A stretch of 64,000 nucleotides of DNA from Paenibacillus sp. YPG26 (lineage in GTDB: Bacteria; Bacillota; Bacilli; Paenibacillales; Paenibacillaceae). A program made the position numbers and the translations under genes. Of the stretch, positions 25,793 to 36,000 are shown piece after piece (the first letter of the stretch is position 1; every line of letters starts with the position of its first letter). The notes under the pieces were generated by a model. It made no database searches, had not been told where the DNA came from, and saw only the letters and a list, made by a program, of their open reading frames with translations. The stretch lies in assembly GCF_023704175.1 (NCBI RefSeq), contig NZ_CP084530.1:3106001-3170000 (forward strand). The letters run 5' to 3'.

Positions 25793-28700
25793 TTGCACGT
25801 TACAAAAGCATTAATGAAACGAGGTTATTTATTTACTTTAATCTTCACGTTAATTTTTTCGAGTTTCCTTACTCCCTTCACGAACACAGCGAGAGCTGAA
25901 GTAGCGAATGACTTCCAAGCTTATGTCATGGCTCCGCTGACCAAGATTAATGACTGGAACGCGTTCAAGAACCAACTCAAAACTCTTAAAGACAGCGGAG
26001 TCTACGCTCTAACTACCGATGTATGGTGGGGAGATGTAGAAGCTGCAGGCGACAATCAGTTCGACTGGAGCTACTACAAAAAGTATGCGGATGCAGTAAG
26101 CGCATCGGGCCTCAAATGGGTTCCTATCCTATCCACTCATACTTGTGGCGGAAATCCCGGAGATGATTGCAATATTCCGATTCCATCATGGCTATGGGGC
26201 AAGGGATCTGCTGATGAGATGAAATATAAGAGTGAGACCGGCTATGTCAACAACGAAGCCCTCTCACCTTTCTGGAGCGGCATCAACAAGCAGTACAACG
26301 AGCTGTACGCTTCTTTTGCCTCTAATTTCTCAAGCTACAAAGGTCTGATTGCCAAGATCTATCTTAGTGGCGGCGCATCCGGCGAACTTCGCTATCCGTC
26401 CTACTATCAGGCAGCAGGCTGGAGCTACCCGTCACGTGGTAAATTCCAAGTCTACACAGAAACTGCCAAGAATGCCTTCAGAACTGCAATGGTCAGCAAA
26501 TACGGTTCATTAAGCGGAGTTAACCAGGCTTGGGGCCTTCAGCTGACAAGCGAAAGCCAAATCAATCCTCCTAGCGATGGAGACGCTTTCTATTCAACCG
26601 GCGGTTATAACACGACTTATGGTAAGGACTTCCTTGGCTGGTACCAAGGCGTTCTAGAGAATCACCTTGGTGTAATCGCACAAGCTGCACACAGCAATTT
26701 CGATTCCGTATTCGGTGTTCGCATCGGTGCGAAGATCTCCGGTATTCATTGGCAAATGACTAATCCTTCTGCTCCACATAGCGCCGAGCATGCCGCAGGT
26801 TACTATGATTACAGCAGAATTATTCAGAAATTCAAGGATAACGATCTTGATCTAACCTTTACCGCTCTGGAAATGCATGATGATGGCAGAGCACCAGCTT
26901 ATTCGACACCATCCACGCTTGTGGACACCATCTCTTCCATAGCCAATGCCAAAGGCGTTCGCCTGAACGGAGAGAATGCGCTTCCGACAAGTGACTTCCA
27001 GAAGATCGAACAACAGATTACTAGATGGAATTATAACGGCTTCACACTGCTGCGTTTCGCCAACCTTGTGAACCCGGACGGTTCTCCTACCGGCAACCTT
27101 GAGGGTTACAAGAAGTATGTAATCAGCCATGCCAAGCCTATCGTGAACCCTGATGGGAACAAAGTAACGATCTATTACAAAAAAGGCTTCAATACTCCTT
27201 ACCTGCACTACCGCCCAGCTGGCGGAGCATGGACTACAGCACCGGGTAAAGCTATTACGGATGCTGCAGCTCCTTACACAGGATATGGAAAAATCACAGT
27301 TGATATTGGATCAGCTACTCAATTAGAAGCTGCTTTTAATAATGGCAGCGGAACTTGGGACAGTAACAACTCGAAGAACTACATCTTCAATACAGGCACT
27401 TTTACTTTCACACCGGGCGCGGATGGAGCTCCTGGCACCATTGCAGCCGGAGAACCGGTTGTGAAACCAGATGATACCGAGTCCAATGTCACTATCTACT
27501 ACAAAAAAGGCTTCACCAATCCTTACATCCACTACCGCCAGGAAGGTGGAACGTGGACTACGGCTCCAGGTACAGCAATGGCCAATGCCGAAGCTGCATA
27601 CCCTGGATATGCCAAGATTACTTTGCCACTAGGATCGGCAAGCCGCATCGAAGCTGCTTTCAACAATGGCAGCGGAACTTGGGACAGCAACAACATGAAG
27701 AACTACTTCTTCAGCAAGGGAACCTTCACTTTCACACCTGGCGCTGACGGAGCCCCTGGCACCATTGCAGCTGGAGAACCGGTTGTGAAACCAGATGATA
27801 CTGAGTCGAATGTTACCATTTACTACAAAAAAGGCTTTACTAATCCGTATATCCACTACCGCCAGGAAGGCGGAACGTGGACTACGGCTCCGGGTACCGC
27901 AATGGGCAACGCCGAAGCGGCTTACCCTGGATACGCCAAGATCACCCTGCCTCTTGGGTCAGCAAGCCGCATCGAAGCCGCGTTCAACAACGGCAGCGGA
28001 ACTTGGGACAGCAACAACATGAAGAACTATTTCTTCAGTAAAGGGACTTTCACTTACACGCCAGGCGCTAATGGAGCTACAGGTACCATTGCAGCCGGAG
28101 CACCGGAAATTGTCGGTGATGACGGTTCAACCGCTACCATCTATTACAAAAAGGGCTTCAATACGCCTTACATTCACTATCGTGCTGAAGGAGGAACCTG
28201 GACTACATCTCCAGGTTCCGCTATGGCCGATGCCGAAGCTACTTACCCGGGTTATGCCAAGATCACCATTCCTCTTGGAACAGCAAGCCGCGTTGAAGCT
28301 GCATTCAACAACGGCAGCGGAACTTGGGACAGCAACAATATGAAGAACTACTTCTTCAGCAAAGGAACTTCTACTTACACGCCAGGCGCTAACGGAGCTG
28401 CCGGCACAATCACATCTGGGGTGCCTTCCAAGGACCCAGGCAATACTGGAGCAACAGATTGGAGCAAACAAAGCATTTACTTCATCATGACTGACCGCTT
28501 CAGCAATGGAGACACCTCGAATGACAACGCATATGGCATTGCCTCCAACAAGAGCGACCCTAAGAAATGGCATGGCGGAGACTTCCAAGGAATTATTAAT
28601 CAGCTGGATTACATCAAGAACATGGGTTTCACCGCTATCTGGATTACACCAGTAACAGCACAAAAAAGTGAGTATGCTTATCACGGCTACCACACTTACG

Positions 28701-29827
28701 ACTTCTACTCTGTAGATGGTCACCTGGGTACAATGGAGAAGCTGAAAGAGCTTGTGGACACAGCGCACAGCAAGCAGATTTCGGTTATGCTCGATGTGGT
28801 TCCGAATCACACGGGTGACTTCCAGCCGTATAACGGAACAGCCAAAGCTCCATTCAACAATCCGGACTGGTACCACCACAACGGAGAGATCACTAAGTCG
28901 GATTACGAGAAGAACGACCAATGGAAGATTGAGAATGGAGATGTAGCAGGTCTGGACGATCTGAATCATGAGAATCCAGCAGTTGTCAATGAACTGAAGA
29001 ACTGGGTAAAATGGATTCTTGCCGAAACGAAGATCGATGGTCTGCGTGTGGATACGGCTAAACATATGCCAAAATGGTTCCTCAAAGAATTTGATGCTGC
29101 AGCCAACACATTTACAATGGGTGAAATATTCGAAGGCAGTTCAAGCAAGGTTGGAGACTACTCCAACTATCTTGATGCGGTAATCGACTTCCCGATGTAT
29201 TACACGATTAGAGACGTGTTCGGGCAAGACCAATCTACAACCAAGATCAAGGACCGTTACACTGAAGATGGCAACTACCGTGATGCCAAGCTTAACGGGA
29301 TCTTCCTGGACAATCATGACGTGAAGCGGTTCCTGAATGAAGCTTCCGGCAATCCTAGCAACCGTTCAGACAAATGGCCACAACTGAAAGCCGCACTTGG
29401 CTTCGTATTAACTTCACGCGGTATTCCAATCGTCTACCAAGGTACTGAGCTAGGTTACAGCGGTGGAGACGATCCAGCTAACCGTGAAGATGTTGCGCCT
29501 AACGCGAATCATGAGCTGTACAAATACATTGCCAAGCTTAACGCCGTGCGCAACAGCCACCCGGCTCTGCAAAATGGTTCCCAAAAAGAAAAGCTCGCTG
29601 ACGGCGCATTCTACAGCTACCAGCGCTCCAAAGACGGAGACGAGGTTGTTGTCATCATCAACAACTCCTGGAACACAGCAACTCGCACCGTATCAGGCAT
29701 TGAGAACCTTGCCAATGGAACCAGCCTGAAGAATCAACTGGGTACGGATTCCGTACAGGTCAACAACGGTTCGGTTAACATTACGTTGGGACCAAAAGAA
29801 GTAAAAATTCTTGCGAAGGCTAGCTAA
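25793..29827 (+). CDS. Bifunctional beta-amylase/alpha-amylase with four CBM25 modules
   Basis: A 1344-residue secreted starch-degrading enzyme. After a signal peptide (about 1-33) comes a GH14 beta-amylase domain (about 38-450) with both catalytic Glu, Glu198 in GELRYP and Glu394 in NGENAL. Four CBM25 starch-binding modules of 108 residues each follow (starts near 456, 564, 672 and 780). A GH13 alpha-amylase domain ends the protein (about 885-1344): DVVPNH, nucleophile Asp1087 in RVDTAKH, acid Glu1111 in MGEIFEG and Asp1176 in LDNHD. This layout matches the Paenibacillus polymyxa beta/alpha-amylase precursor, which is cut after export into separate enzymes; here the CBM number is higher than I recall. 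The TTG start has GAGGAGG 9 bases upstream. A cre site suggests CcpA control. Confidence 0.95.
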   Translation: MHVTKALMKRGYLFTLIFTLIFSSFLTPFTNTARAEVANDFQAYVMAPLTKINDWNAFKNQLKTLKDSGVYALTTDVWWGDVEAAGDNQFDWSYYKKYADAVSASGLKWVPILSTHTCGGNPGDDCNIPIPSWLWGKGSADEMKYKSETGYVNNEALSPFWSGINKQYNELYASFASNFSSYKGLIAKIYLSGGASGELRYPSYYQAAGWSYPSRGKFQVYTETAKNAFRTAMVSKYGSLSGVNQAWGLQLTSESQINPPSDGDAFYSTGGYNTTYGKDFLGWYQGVLENHLGVIAQAAHSNFDSVFGVRIGAKISGIHWQMTNPSAPHSAEHAAGYYDYSRIIQKFKDNDLDLTFTALEMHDDGRAPAYSTPSTLVDTISSIANAKGVRLNGENALPTSDFQKIEQQITRWNYNGFTLLRFANLVNPDGSPTGNLEGYKKYVISHAKPIVNPDGNKVTIYYKKGFNTPYLHYRPAGGAWTTAPGKAITDAAAPYTGYGKITVDIGSATQLEAAFNNGSGTWDSNNSKNYIFNTGTFTFTPGADGAPGTIAAGEPVVKPDDTESNVTIYYKKGFTNPYIHYRQEGGTWTTAPGTAMANAEAAYPGYAKITLPLGSASRIEAAFNNGSGTWDSNNMKNYFFSKGTFTFTPGADGAPGTIAAGEPVVKPDDTESNVTIYYKKGFTNPYIHYRQEGGTWTTAPGTAMGNAEAAYPGYAKITLPLGSASRIEAAFNNGSGTWDSNNMKNYFFSKGTFTYTPGANGATGTIAAGAPEIVGDDGSTATIYYKKGFNTPYIHYRAEGGTWTTSPGSAMADAEATYPGYAKITIPLGTASRVEAAFNNGSGTWDSNNMKNYFFSKGTSTYTPGANGAAGTITSGVPSKDPGNTGATDWSKQSIYFIMTDRFSNGDTSNDNAYGIASNKSDPKKWHGGDFQGIINQLDYIKNMGFTAIWITPVTAQKSEYAYHGYHTYDFYSVDGHLGTMEKLKELVDTAHSKQISVMLDVVPNHTGDFQPYNGTAKAPFNNPDWYHHNGEITKSDYEKNDQWKIENGDVAGLDDLNHENPAVVNELKNWVKWILAETKIDGLRVDTAKHMPKWFLKEFDAAANTFTMGEIFEGSSSKVGDYSNYLDAVIDFPMYYTIRDVFGQDQSTTKIKDRYTEDGNYRDAKLNGIFLDNHDVKRFLNEASGNPSNRSDKWPQLKAALGFVLTSRGIPIVYQGTELGYSGGDDPANREDVAPNANHELYKYIAKLNAVRNSHPALQNGSQKEKLADGAFYSYQRSKDGDEVVVIINNSWNTATRTVSGIENLANGTSLKNQLGTDSVQVNNGSVNITLGPKEVKILAKAS
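27160..28455 (+). repeat. Four in-gene 324-bp CBM25 repeats
   Basis: Modules begin near 27160, 27484, 27808 and 28132, exactly 324 bases apart; the second and third are almost identical at the DNA level over most of their length. Each encodes YYKKGF, WTTAPG and NNGSGTWDSNN blocks. Confidence 0.9.
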
Positions 29828-29898
29828 TTAGGAGAGGTTCCTCCCCTCCTTCTAGCGGAATAACCAGAGATGCAATATAGGATTTAAGCTATTTCTAG

Positions 29899-29943
29899 CA
29901 TCAGCCCCCATCCAGTTTCGGATGGGGGCTGATGTATTTTTAT
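29899..29943 (+). terminator. Terminator of the amylase gene
   Basis: CATCAGCCCCCATCC and GGATGGGGGCTGATG form a perfect 15-bp stem with a 6-base loop, followed by TATTTTTATA. Confidence 0.93.
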
Positions 29944-29987
29944 ATAAGCTTGTACAAAGATAAACTTGACGTAGGGACTAGAAATAT

Positions 29988-31139
29988 CTATGATGGGACA
30001 ACCGTAGTACCCTGAGCAGGCTATGCCCATAACGTATGGGTTAGCGGTTTCAATAACTTCCCTATCCGTGACGATTCGCCCGTCTACAGTATTTGGCCCC
30101 ACTTAGTGCAGCCCGGTCAATAATTTCCCGAAATGGCAAGAATGCGTCTGAGCATAGCATACTTTCCGGAGTCCGAGTAAATATTCTCTTTCCTCAACAA
30201 GAATAAGCCTCTGAGGGACTTCCTCGTAGCACTCCTCCCAAGCTTGTTGGGGACAGTAAGACGTGGCAAAGCCACTTATCTATAACGTTATTTCTCACCG
30301 TAGGTGAGATCTGCGAGTGAAATTTCATGGTGAGTGTAGCTGGATGCTACCTTAAACACCAGTTCTCTACCTTCGAAGCAGCGAGCCTCGTACAGTGTAT
30401 ACGGTAATGCTGCCTGCTCCCACACCAAGTGTCTGCCGATCCTTAGCAAAACATACCGAATTGGACTGTGTATATTTTAATGTGATTGCTGCAATTAACA
30501 GATCTCTCTTTGCGGCGTCTGGAAGGTCTCTGTTCTCAGTTACGATATGGTCTAAAGTCTTCTCGGTAATGGCCATATTGTTTCTATCCTGAACCAGGTG
30601 AACCCCGAATAAAGTCCTCTCCTCTACTAGACCAGGCTCGTAATCGAGATCGATATCAATAATAAGGTATTTGCCGTTTTTCTTGGTCATGAGAATTTCT
30701 AGGGCAGCATCATCATAGGCAGGTGCCACTATCATATCGGAAATTTCTCTCTTCAGTAATTTAGCAGTAGAAAGATCCACTAGATCACTTAGTGCCGCAC
30801 AGGCCCCGAAGGAGGAGATGCGATCGTTTCCCCTTGCCCTCGCATAGGCGACAGCCAGAGGTGACAGCTCCATACCGGCGACCCCAAAAGCCTTAGCCAG
30901 TTCAGCTCAGCGGGCTATACACAGCCGCTCTAGCAGGACTTACGTGCTTGAAAGAGGCTGCTGCAGGTTCCCCTATGGCTAATCTGAGCTCTCTTACAAG
31001 CTGATAAGCGTTAAGTGCATCGAGTAAGTTAATTTAGCTTGGCTCCATTAAGAATCCTGTAAGGTAGCTTACCAGGCGATGTGACTTTTGCATTGCCTTG
31101 ATTCGGATTAATCCCATACCGCATTTTGATTTCTTCCAT
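29988..31139 (-). pseudogene. Decayed AICAR transformylase (purH-like, formyltransferase-only form)
   Basis: Pieces of a protein of about 384 residues can be read in order in shifting frames: MEEIKMRYGINPNQGNAKV, then [19 protein letters not shown], then [20 protein letters not shown], then an intact stretch ending LKYTQSNSVCFAKDRQTLG, then RIHCTRLAASKVENWCLR, SDAFLPFREIIDRAALSGAK and DREVIETANPY. These are the hallmark blocks of AICAR formyltransferase, in the single-domain form without the IMP cyclohydrolase half. I count at least five frame breaks and one in-frame stop (TAG at the Gln after NWCLR). The start ATG at 31139 still has AAGGA upstream and a ZTP riboswitch. The gene is dead; the same step must be done by another purH. 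Confidence 0.88.
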
Positions 31140-31164
31140 TTGTCCTTCACCCTATCATAGCAAA

Positions 31165-31280
31165 TAAAAAAAGTGTTTGATTAGATCAAACACTTTGCCC
31201 AGGCGAACGGCTTATATATCCATGTGCTCCCCCGTGGTCGTCCACGTTTACTCGCCAGTAGCACACGGTAACAGTCTTGT
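31165..31280 (-). ncRNA. ZTP (pfl) riboswitch with terminator
   Basis: On the minus strand the RNA reads ACTGGCG... CCACGGGGGAGCA ... CCGTTCGCCTGGGCA, the conserved core of the ZTP riboswitch, followed directly by a terminator (AAGTGTTTGAT/ATCAAACACTT, seven T; 31165-31195). ZTP riboswitches switch on purine and folate one-carbon genes when ZMP/ZTP builds up. Here the controlled gene is the decayed AICAR transformylase, whose former substrate is ZMP itself. The 5' end is approximate. Confidence 0.93.
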
Positions 31281-31291
31281 TTACAAGATTT

Positions 31292-31319
31292 ATTTTACCA
31301 AATATCCCTATGGGATCAA
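31292..31319 (-). promoter_or_regulatory. Promoter of the ZTP riboswitch transcript
   Basis: TTGATC and TAAAAT are 16 bases apart on the minus strand, placing the start a few bases before the riboswitch. Confidence 0.5.
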
Positions 31320-31354
31320 GGTATCCTATACGATGACCAGACTGTTGGACAATC

Positions 31355-31957
31355 TCAGGCCTGGTTCATTTTTGGTTTTCTTTTCAGATACCAGATAAGG
31401 ATGAGAATCAGAACAAGAAGCACAAAGCCAAGCAGCAAATACTTATGAATGGCTTCTGTAACAGCCAACCAATGCTTGCTCAGGTATTTTCCCAGCGTGA
31501 TAAAAGTGAACGCCCATAGTATCGCTCCGGGTGCAGCATATGAGAGGAATGTACGGTAACGCCATCCGCTGATCCCGGTAAAATACGCCGTGAGATGACG
31601 AACACCAGGTATGAAATAGCCCAGCGTGAGCGCAAACTTGCCAAATTTCTTGAACCAGCGCCGGGTATGATCAAGCTTCTCCTTCGTAATCCGAATCTTA
31701 CGGCCATGCTTCTCAAGCAGCGGATACCCAAACTTCCGCCCAATGAAGTAACTAACGCTCATTCCCGCAAAGCTGCCCACCACCGCGACCAGCAGGGTCA
31801 GGATATAAGACAGCCTCCCCTAGGAGATCAGGTATCCCGAATAGGTCATCAGGACTTCGTCCGGTATGGGCAGCCCGACAATCCCAAGGGCCAAGGCTCC
31901 AAAGATACCGATATAACCATAATGTGCAATGAGATAAAAGATTTTGTCTTGGAGCAT
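31355..31957 (-). pseudogene. DedA family membrane protein gene broken by one stop codon
   Basis: The full frame from the ATG at 31957 (AAGAAGGAG upstream at 9 bases) encodes 200 residues typical of DedA/SNARE-associated membrane proteins: GYIGIFGALALGIVGLPIPDE, then GSFAGMSVSYFIGRKFGYPL and FIPGVRHLTAYFTGIS. Codon 46 is TAG (31820-31822) where a CAG or similar would keep the frame open; all else is intact. DedA proteins flip lipid carriers or support membrane energetics. The last 142 residues could restart at an internal codon but would lack the first helix and the PDE motif. Recent loss, stop-codon readthrough or a sequence error all fit. Confidence 0.85.
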
Positions 31958-32650
31958 CTGGATGGACTCCTTCTTGATGCCATCAACTTGGCATGTTGGT
32001 TAGGTGTGAAAGTGAGGGAGAGAAATGGGTTTACTCCTCTTCTTTATTTTAACCAATTCTTTGTTGGAGTTTTCGGGGTGCTTGTTCGAGGTCCCAAGAA
32101 GTGAAGGAATTGTTTTTGAAACTCGTTGAGAATTCAGTACAAGTCCGTAAAATCATTGGAAATACGCTCTCTCGATTCCAAATCTTTTCATCATGTCGCA
32201 ATCTCCCCATAATTTTTGGAACTAATTGGTAGGTGGCTAGTCTTTAAAACATGACCTTCCCGTTGTGAACAGTTCAGTTACGTTCAGACATTATAAAGTC
32301 CCACCTTCTCTCCAATTAGTTGCGATGACTTTTTAATAGATTGCCTTCTCAATGTCTATATCGAGGTATGGTATTGTTCAGTTGCGTTGGATTGTGAAAA
32401 ATAGAAGAAAAACAAACATAACAAAAAACAGGTCAATCATAGTGGTATTTGACCATAATCGACCTGTTTAATGTTTCGGCATAGCGTTATTTAGATTATA
32501 AAAGTAAACCATTAACGTGCGTACAGCGATTTCGAGAAATCTTTATACGGTATTACATGGGGTTGATGTGTTATTAGTTGATGCTGGATTCATTCGGCAC
32601 TAGGTCCCCCCTGAAAAGGAGCCCAACAACAACGACCACAGGAATATATT
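31958..32650. other. Gene-free stretch between dedA remnant and immunity gene
   Basis: About 690 bases hold no frame with a plausible start or recognisable product. It includes a terminator at 32420-32468. Short partial echoes (GTTCAGTTACGTT near 32273 and GTTCAGTTGCGTT near 32374) hint at degraded DNA, and the composition is A+T-rich. I found no insertion-sequence ends. Confidence 0.5.
32420..32468 (-). terminator. Terminator of the toxin-immunity operon
   Basis: AACAGGTC and GACCTGTT flank an inner stem (ATTATGGTC with its partner), followed by six T on the minus strand. It lies about 180 bases past the immunity gene stop. Confidence 0.75.
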
Positions 32651-33028
32651 CTAAGTAGTACTGTCGTACCCGCCTTTTCTAGGCAATACATCTTCAAAGT
32701 CACACGCAGCAACAGCCTTATAGCCACTGTTCCATAGATTAGTAAGCAGTCCCGAGATGCATAATATATAAGCACTTGATTCTGTTTCTTCACTAGGTTC
32801 AATCTCAAGATAGTATCTCGAATATAAAAAACCGTCAGGTCTTTGTGTTCGTTTCGTTTCGTTAAAGTCATCATTTTTCAACAAATCAATACTACATTGC
32901 TTGTTTGAAACACTCCATCTTTCTAATGTTCCATCTACACTCTCCGAGACACAAGAGACGACTTCTTCCCTGCTACAGTCTGTATCAATGAATATTTTGC
33001 AAAATAAATCAATATTATTAAGAAGCAT
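32651..33028 (-). CDS. Probable immunity protein for the RHS-nucleotidyltransferase toxin
   Basis: The 125-residue acidic, soluble protein has no signal peptide, as expected for a protein that neutralises a toxin in the producer's cytoplasm. It begins MLLNNIDLFCKIFIDTD and ends with CDFEDVLPRKGGY; I do not know the family by name. It starts only 15 bases after the stop of the giant toxin gene, with TTGAGGTGA upstream, so the two are co-translated in the toxin-then-immunity order typical of polymorphic toxins. The A+T-rich composition matches that of the toxin tip. The role is inferred from position and size. Confidence 0.72.
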   Translation of the reverse strand: MLLNNIDLFCKIFIDTDCSREEVVSCVSESVDGTLERWSVSNKQCSIDLLKNDDFNETKRTQRPDGFLYSRYYLEIEPSEETESSAYILCISGLLTNLWNSGYKAVAACDFEDVLPRKGGYDSTT

Positions 33029-33043
33029 ATTATCACCTCAATT

Positions 33044-36000
33044 TTATTTTAGTCGAATATATGGACCATTGTCGAAAGACCCTCCAGACTTAATTATTGA
33101 AATATCCACATCAATTCCAAGTTCCTGTTGTAGTTGTTTTCTAAAACTACTAAGTCCTGCCTCACCAGCTTGAATTTTTCCAGTTTTAATTGCATGAAGC
33201 ATAGTTTTCTCTTTAGCTGAGCCCCGATTTGGCGTCCCAAACCGCTGTTTAACTAACTCATCAAATTTTTCAGGAGATACCCTGACAGCAAAGTCAATAT
33301 CAGAATCGACACGTGCTGTTCCGTTTGCCCTACTTCCTTGAACTAGAATATCATTGCTAATTGAGCCAAGTTTTTGTCTTATTTTCGAGGATATGCTTTT
33401 AAATTGTTTTGATGTAAGTCCTTGAGGAATTGTAAGTTTTCCGGCACTCTTAGGTTTACCTCCTGCTCCAGCACTTGTCTCTAAAGCTCCCGAATAAACA
33501 AACTTACCAGAAGTGCCTGATACTTTGGTACCTACCGGAAAATATTCTCCTAATGAATAGTTTGAAGCCTGTCTTACTGCATCATTAATTGTTAAATCAA
33601 ATCTAGCGAAATGGAAGTTACTGTACAATGAACTTATTGTATTTGAAGCAGATTTATAATTTACATGAAGAAGCTTAAGATCATTTTCCGATACTTTTCC
33701 ATTGTTCAAATTCATAAAATCATAGAGTGCCAATCCCTGAGGTATTGAGGTTATTTGTCCTGCCTTAGCTGCTTGTGAGAGAAATATCTTTTCCTTATTA
33801 CCAAAGTTGTAGTTCACAGCAACATGTGTAATCAATTCAGCACGATGCTTACTATCTACGAACTCCATCTGAGTTGATACCTCGAGATCAGTTCTTCCAA
33901 GTGTGGTTGTCTTACCATCCTTTGATACAGTTAAATTATTTTTTTTAAGAACATCATTCCATGTATTTTTATTAAAATCTCCTTTTCCCGCCAAAGAAAC
34001 AGCTGTATTAATTATATTCTCTACATTTGCATACATCAACGGGGTAACATCCACTCTTTTTGCTGCTGCACTTCTTCTTAAATCTTCCGCTGATTTTTCA
34101 ATAGACCGTCTATCTTTATCTGTTGTTGCCTTAAAGTATGCACTCGTTAAGGCAATTAGTTGGGCCTGAACCGTAACATTTGTAATGTTCTTATCTGACT
34201 CTTTCCAGTGCCCTGTTGGATCACTGTACATAATAGGCTCATTACTAACATATGAATATAGATTAAGCGACAGTGGATCATTAGCTTCCCCAAGATACGT
34301 ATCCTCACTTATAAACCTGGCGATACTTGGATCATAATACCTTGCGTTCAGGTAATAAAGCTTGCTCTCTTCATCATATTGATAGCCTGCGTATCTTACG
34401 GAATTCTTCACATTTCCTGTGGTCTGCGCGATATTTCCGAAAGCATCGTAATAATAAGAAGCTTTAACTTCTCCCGAATCATTAACCAAGGCCGTAACAT
34501 CAGCATGTCCGTTATACAAATACGAGTATTTCTCGTCTCCGACTTTTCGGGTAAGCAGATTCGTACCATACAAATTGAACGCAGTTTGTTTGCCCGATTC
34601 GTCCGTCTCTAGAACAACCTTATCTGACTCATAGACGTACTGGCTGGTCACACCATTTGAGATTTTCTTCGTTCTTAATCCATCGCCGTTGTACTCGTAG
34701 GTCACTGTTCCCTCGCCTGTACTCGATTTGGATAATTGGTTCCACACGTCATACTCATAGGCAGCGGTACCTGATACGATATTGTCTATCCGTGGATTCT
34801 CGTTTTTTTGCCCATAGACGAATATTCCGAAGGTCGGATCTGTTGGCTTCTGTGGATCAATCTTCTTGATGATCTCAGTGCTCTTGTTAATCAAGTTCCC
34901 GTTATTATCATACTTATAATTAACGAGCTGCGTACTTCCTTGAGAAGTCAATTCCCTCGTCGCCGTTAAACGGTTCTGATTATTGTACTCATACTGGGTT
35001 GTCTTGACGGAAGATGAATCTTTCACCTTCTCTTCAATCCGGTTCCCTGCTGCATCAAAGCTATATGTGGTTTGTTTCCCGCCCGGCTCAAGAACGGTCT
35101 GTAACCGGCTCAGGGCATCATAAGTATAGGTGGTCTTCCCTTTATTTACACCATTAATCAATTCTTCCTTGGAGAGCTGGTTTCCCGCCGCATCATAGGC
35201 GTAAGTATAAGAATCCATCAAGGCCGTTCCCTTAAAGTTCTTTAACGTACTTACATGATTCGTTAGCGTATAGGTATACTCTTCCTTAATACCGCTAGAA
35301 TACACCACCGACTTACGTGATCCATCGTTATAGTACGTGTACGAAATAGCAGGATCGTTATTTGCCTTGACCTCAACCAGTCGGTTCGTCTTGTCGTACA
35401 CTTTGCGGGTAACATTACCTTTGACATCGGTGGTTACTTCAGCTCGGAAGCCTTGGGTTAATCCCATAGTGTCATCATATTGATACGTATTTGTCCCAAG
35501 CTTCGGTACCGACTTGGTTATTGTCCGGTTTAGCTCGTCATAGGTTCGAATCGTTGTTCCCGTCTTATCAGATACCGTCAAAGGGTTGTCATTGTTGTCA
35601 TAGGTGTACGAGACTTGACGACCTTGTACAGGACTTGAAGTCAGAGATGGACCGTCCACGGTACGGGACAACTGCCGCTCATGAACATCATAGCTGTATG
35701 ATGTAGTATTCCCATTTCGGTCTGTCTTCGTTTTCATGGAGCCATTGGCAAAATACGTATAACTCTCGATTTGATCGGCTTGATACGCTATCTTGCCGTT
35801 CTTAACTTGAAGACCACCAGGGTCAATTCGACGAACCAGTAAGTCTGCTGCGTTGTATTCAAACGTGCTTACGTGACCATTTCCGTTCGTCTGAGTGAGC
35901 TTATTACCAATGAGATCGTACGTATATGAGGTGACTTCATCCAGCGCATTCGTCACACGACTCAGTCGACCTAGGTAATCATAGTCGTAACGTGTGGTAT

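Noticed and set aside
27160..28455. Possible CRISPR or mobile repeat array
   Set aside because: The 324-bp units are in-frame CBM25 modules of the amylase.
29884..30102. 72-codon frame taken at first for a small separate protein
   Set aside because: Part of it (DREVIETANPY) is the C-terminal piece of the decayed AICAR transformylase; the rest is out-of-frame noise.
31958..32650. Remnant insertion sequence
   Set aside because: Looked for terminal inverted repeats and transposase motifs on both strands and found none that could be supported by eye.
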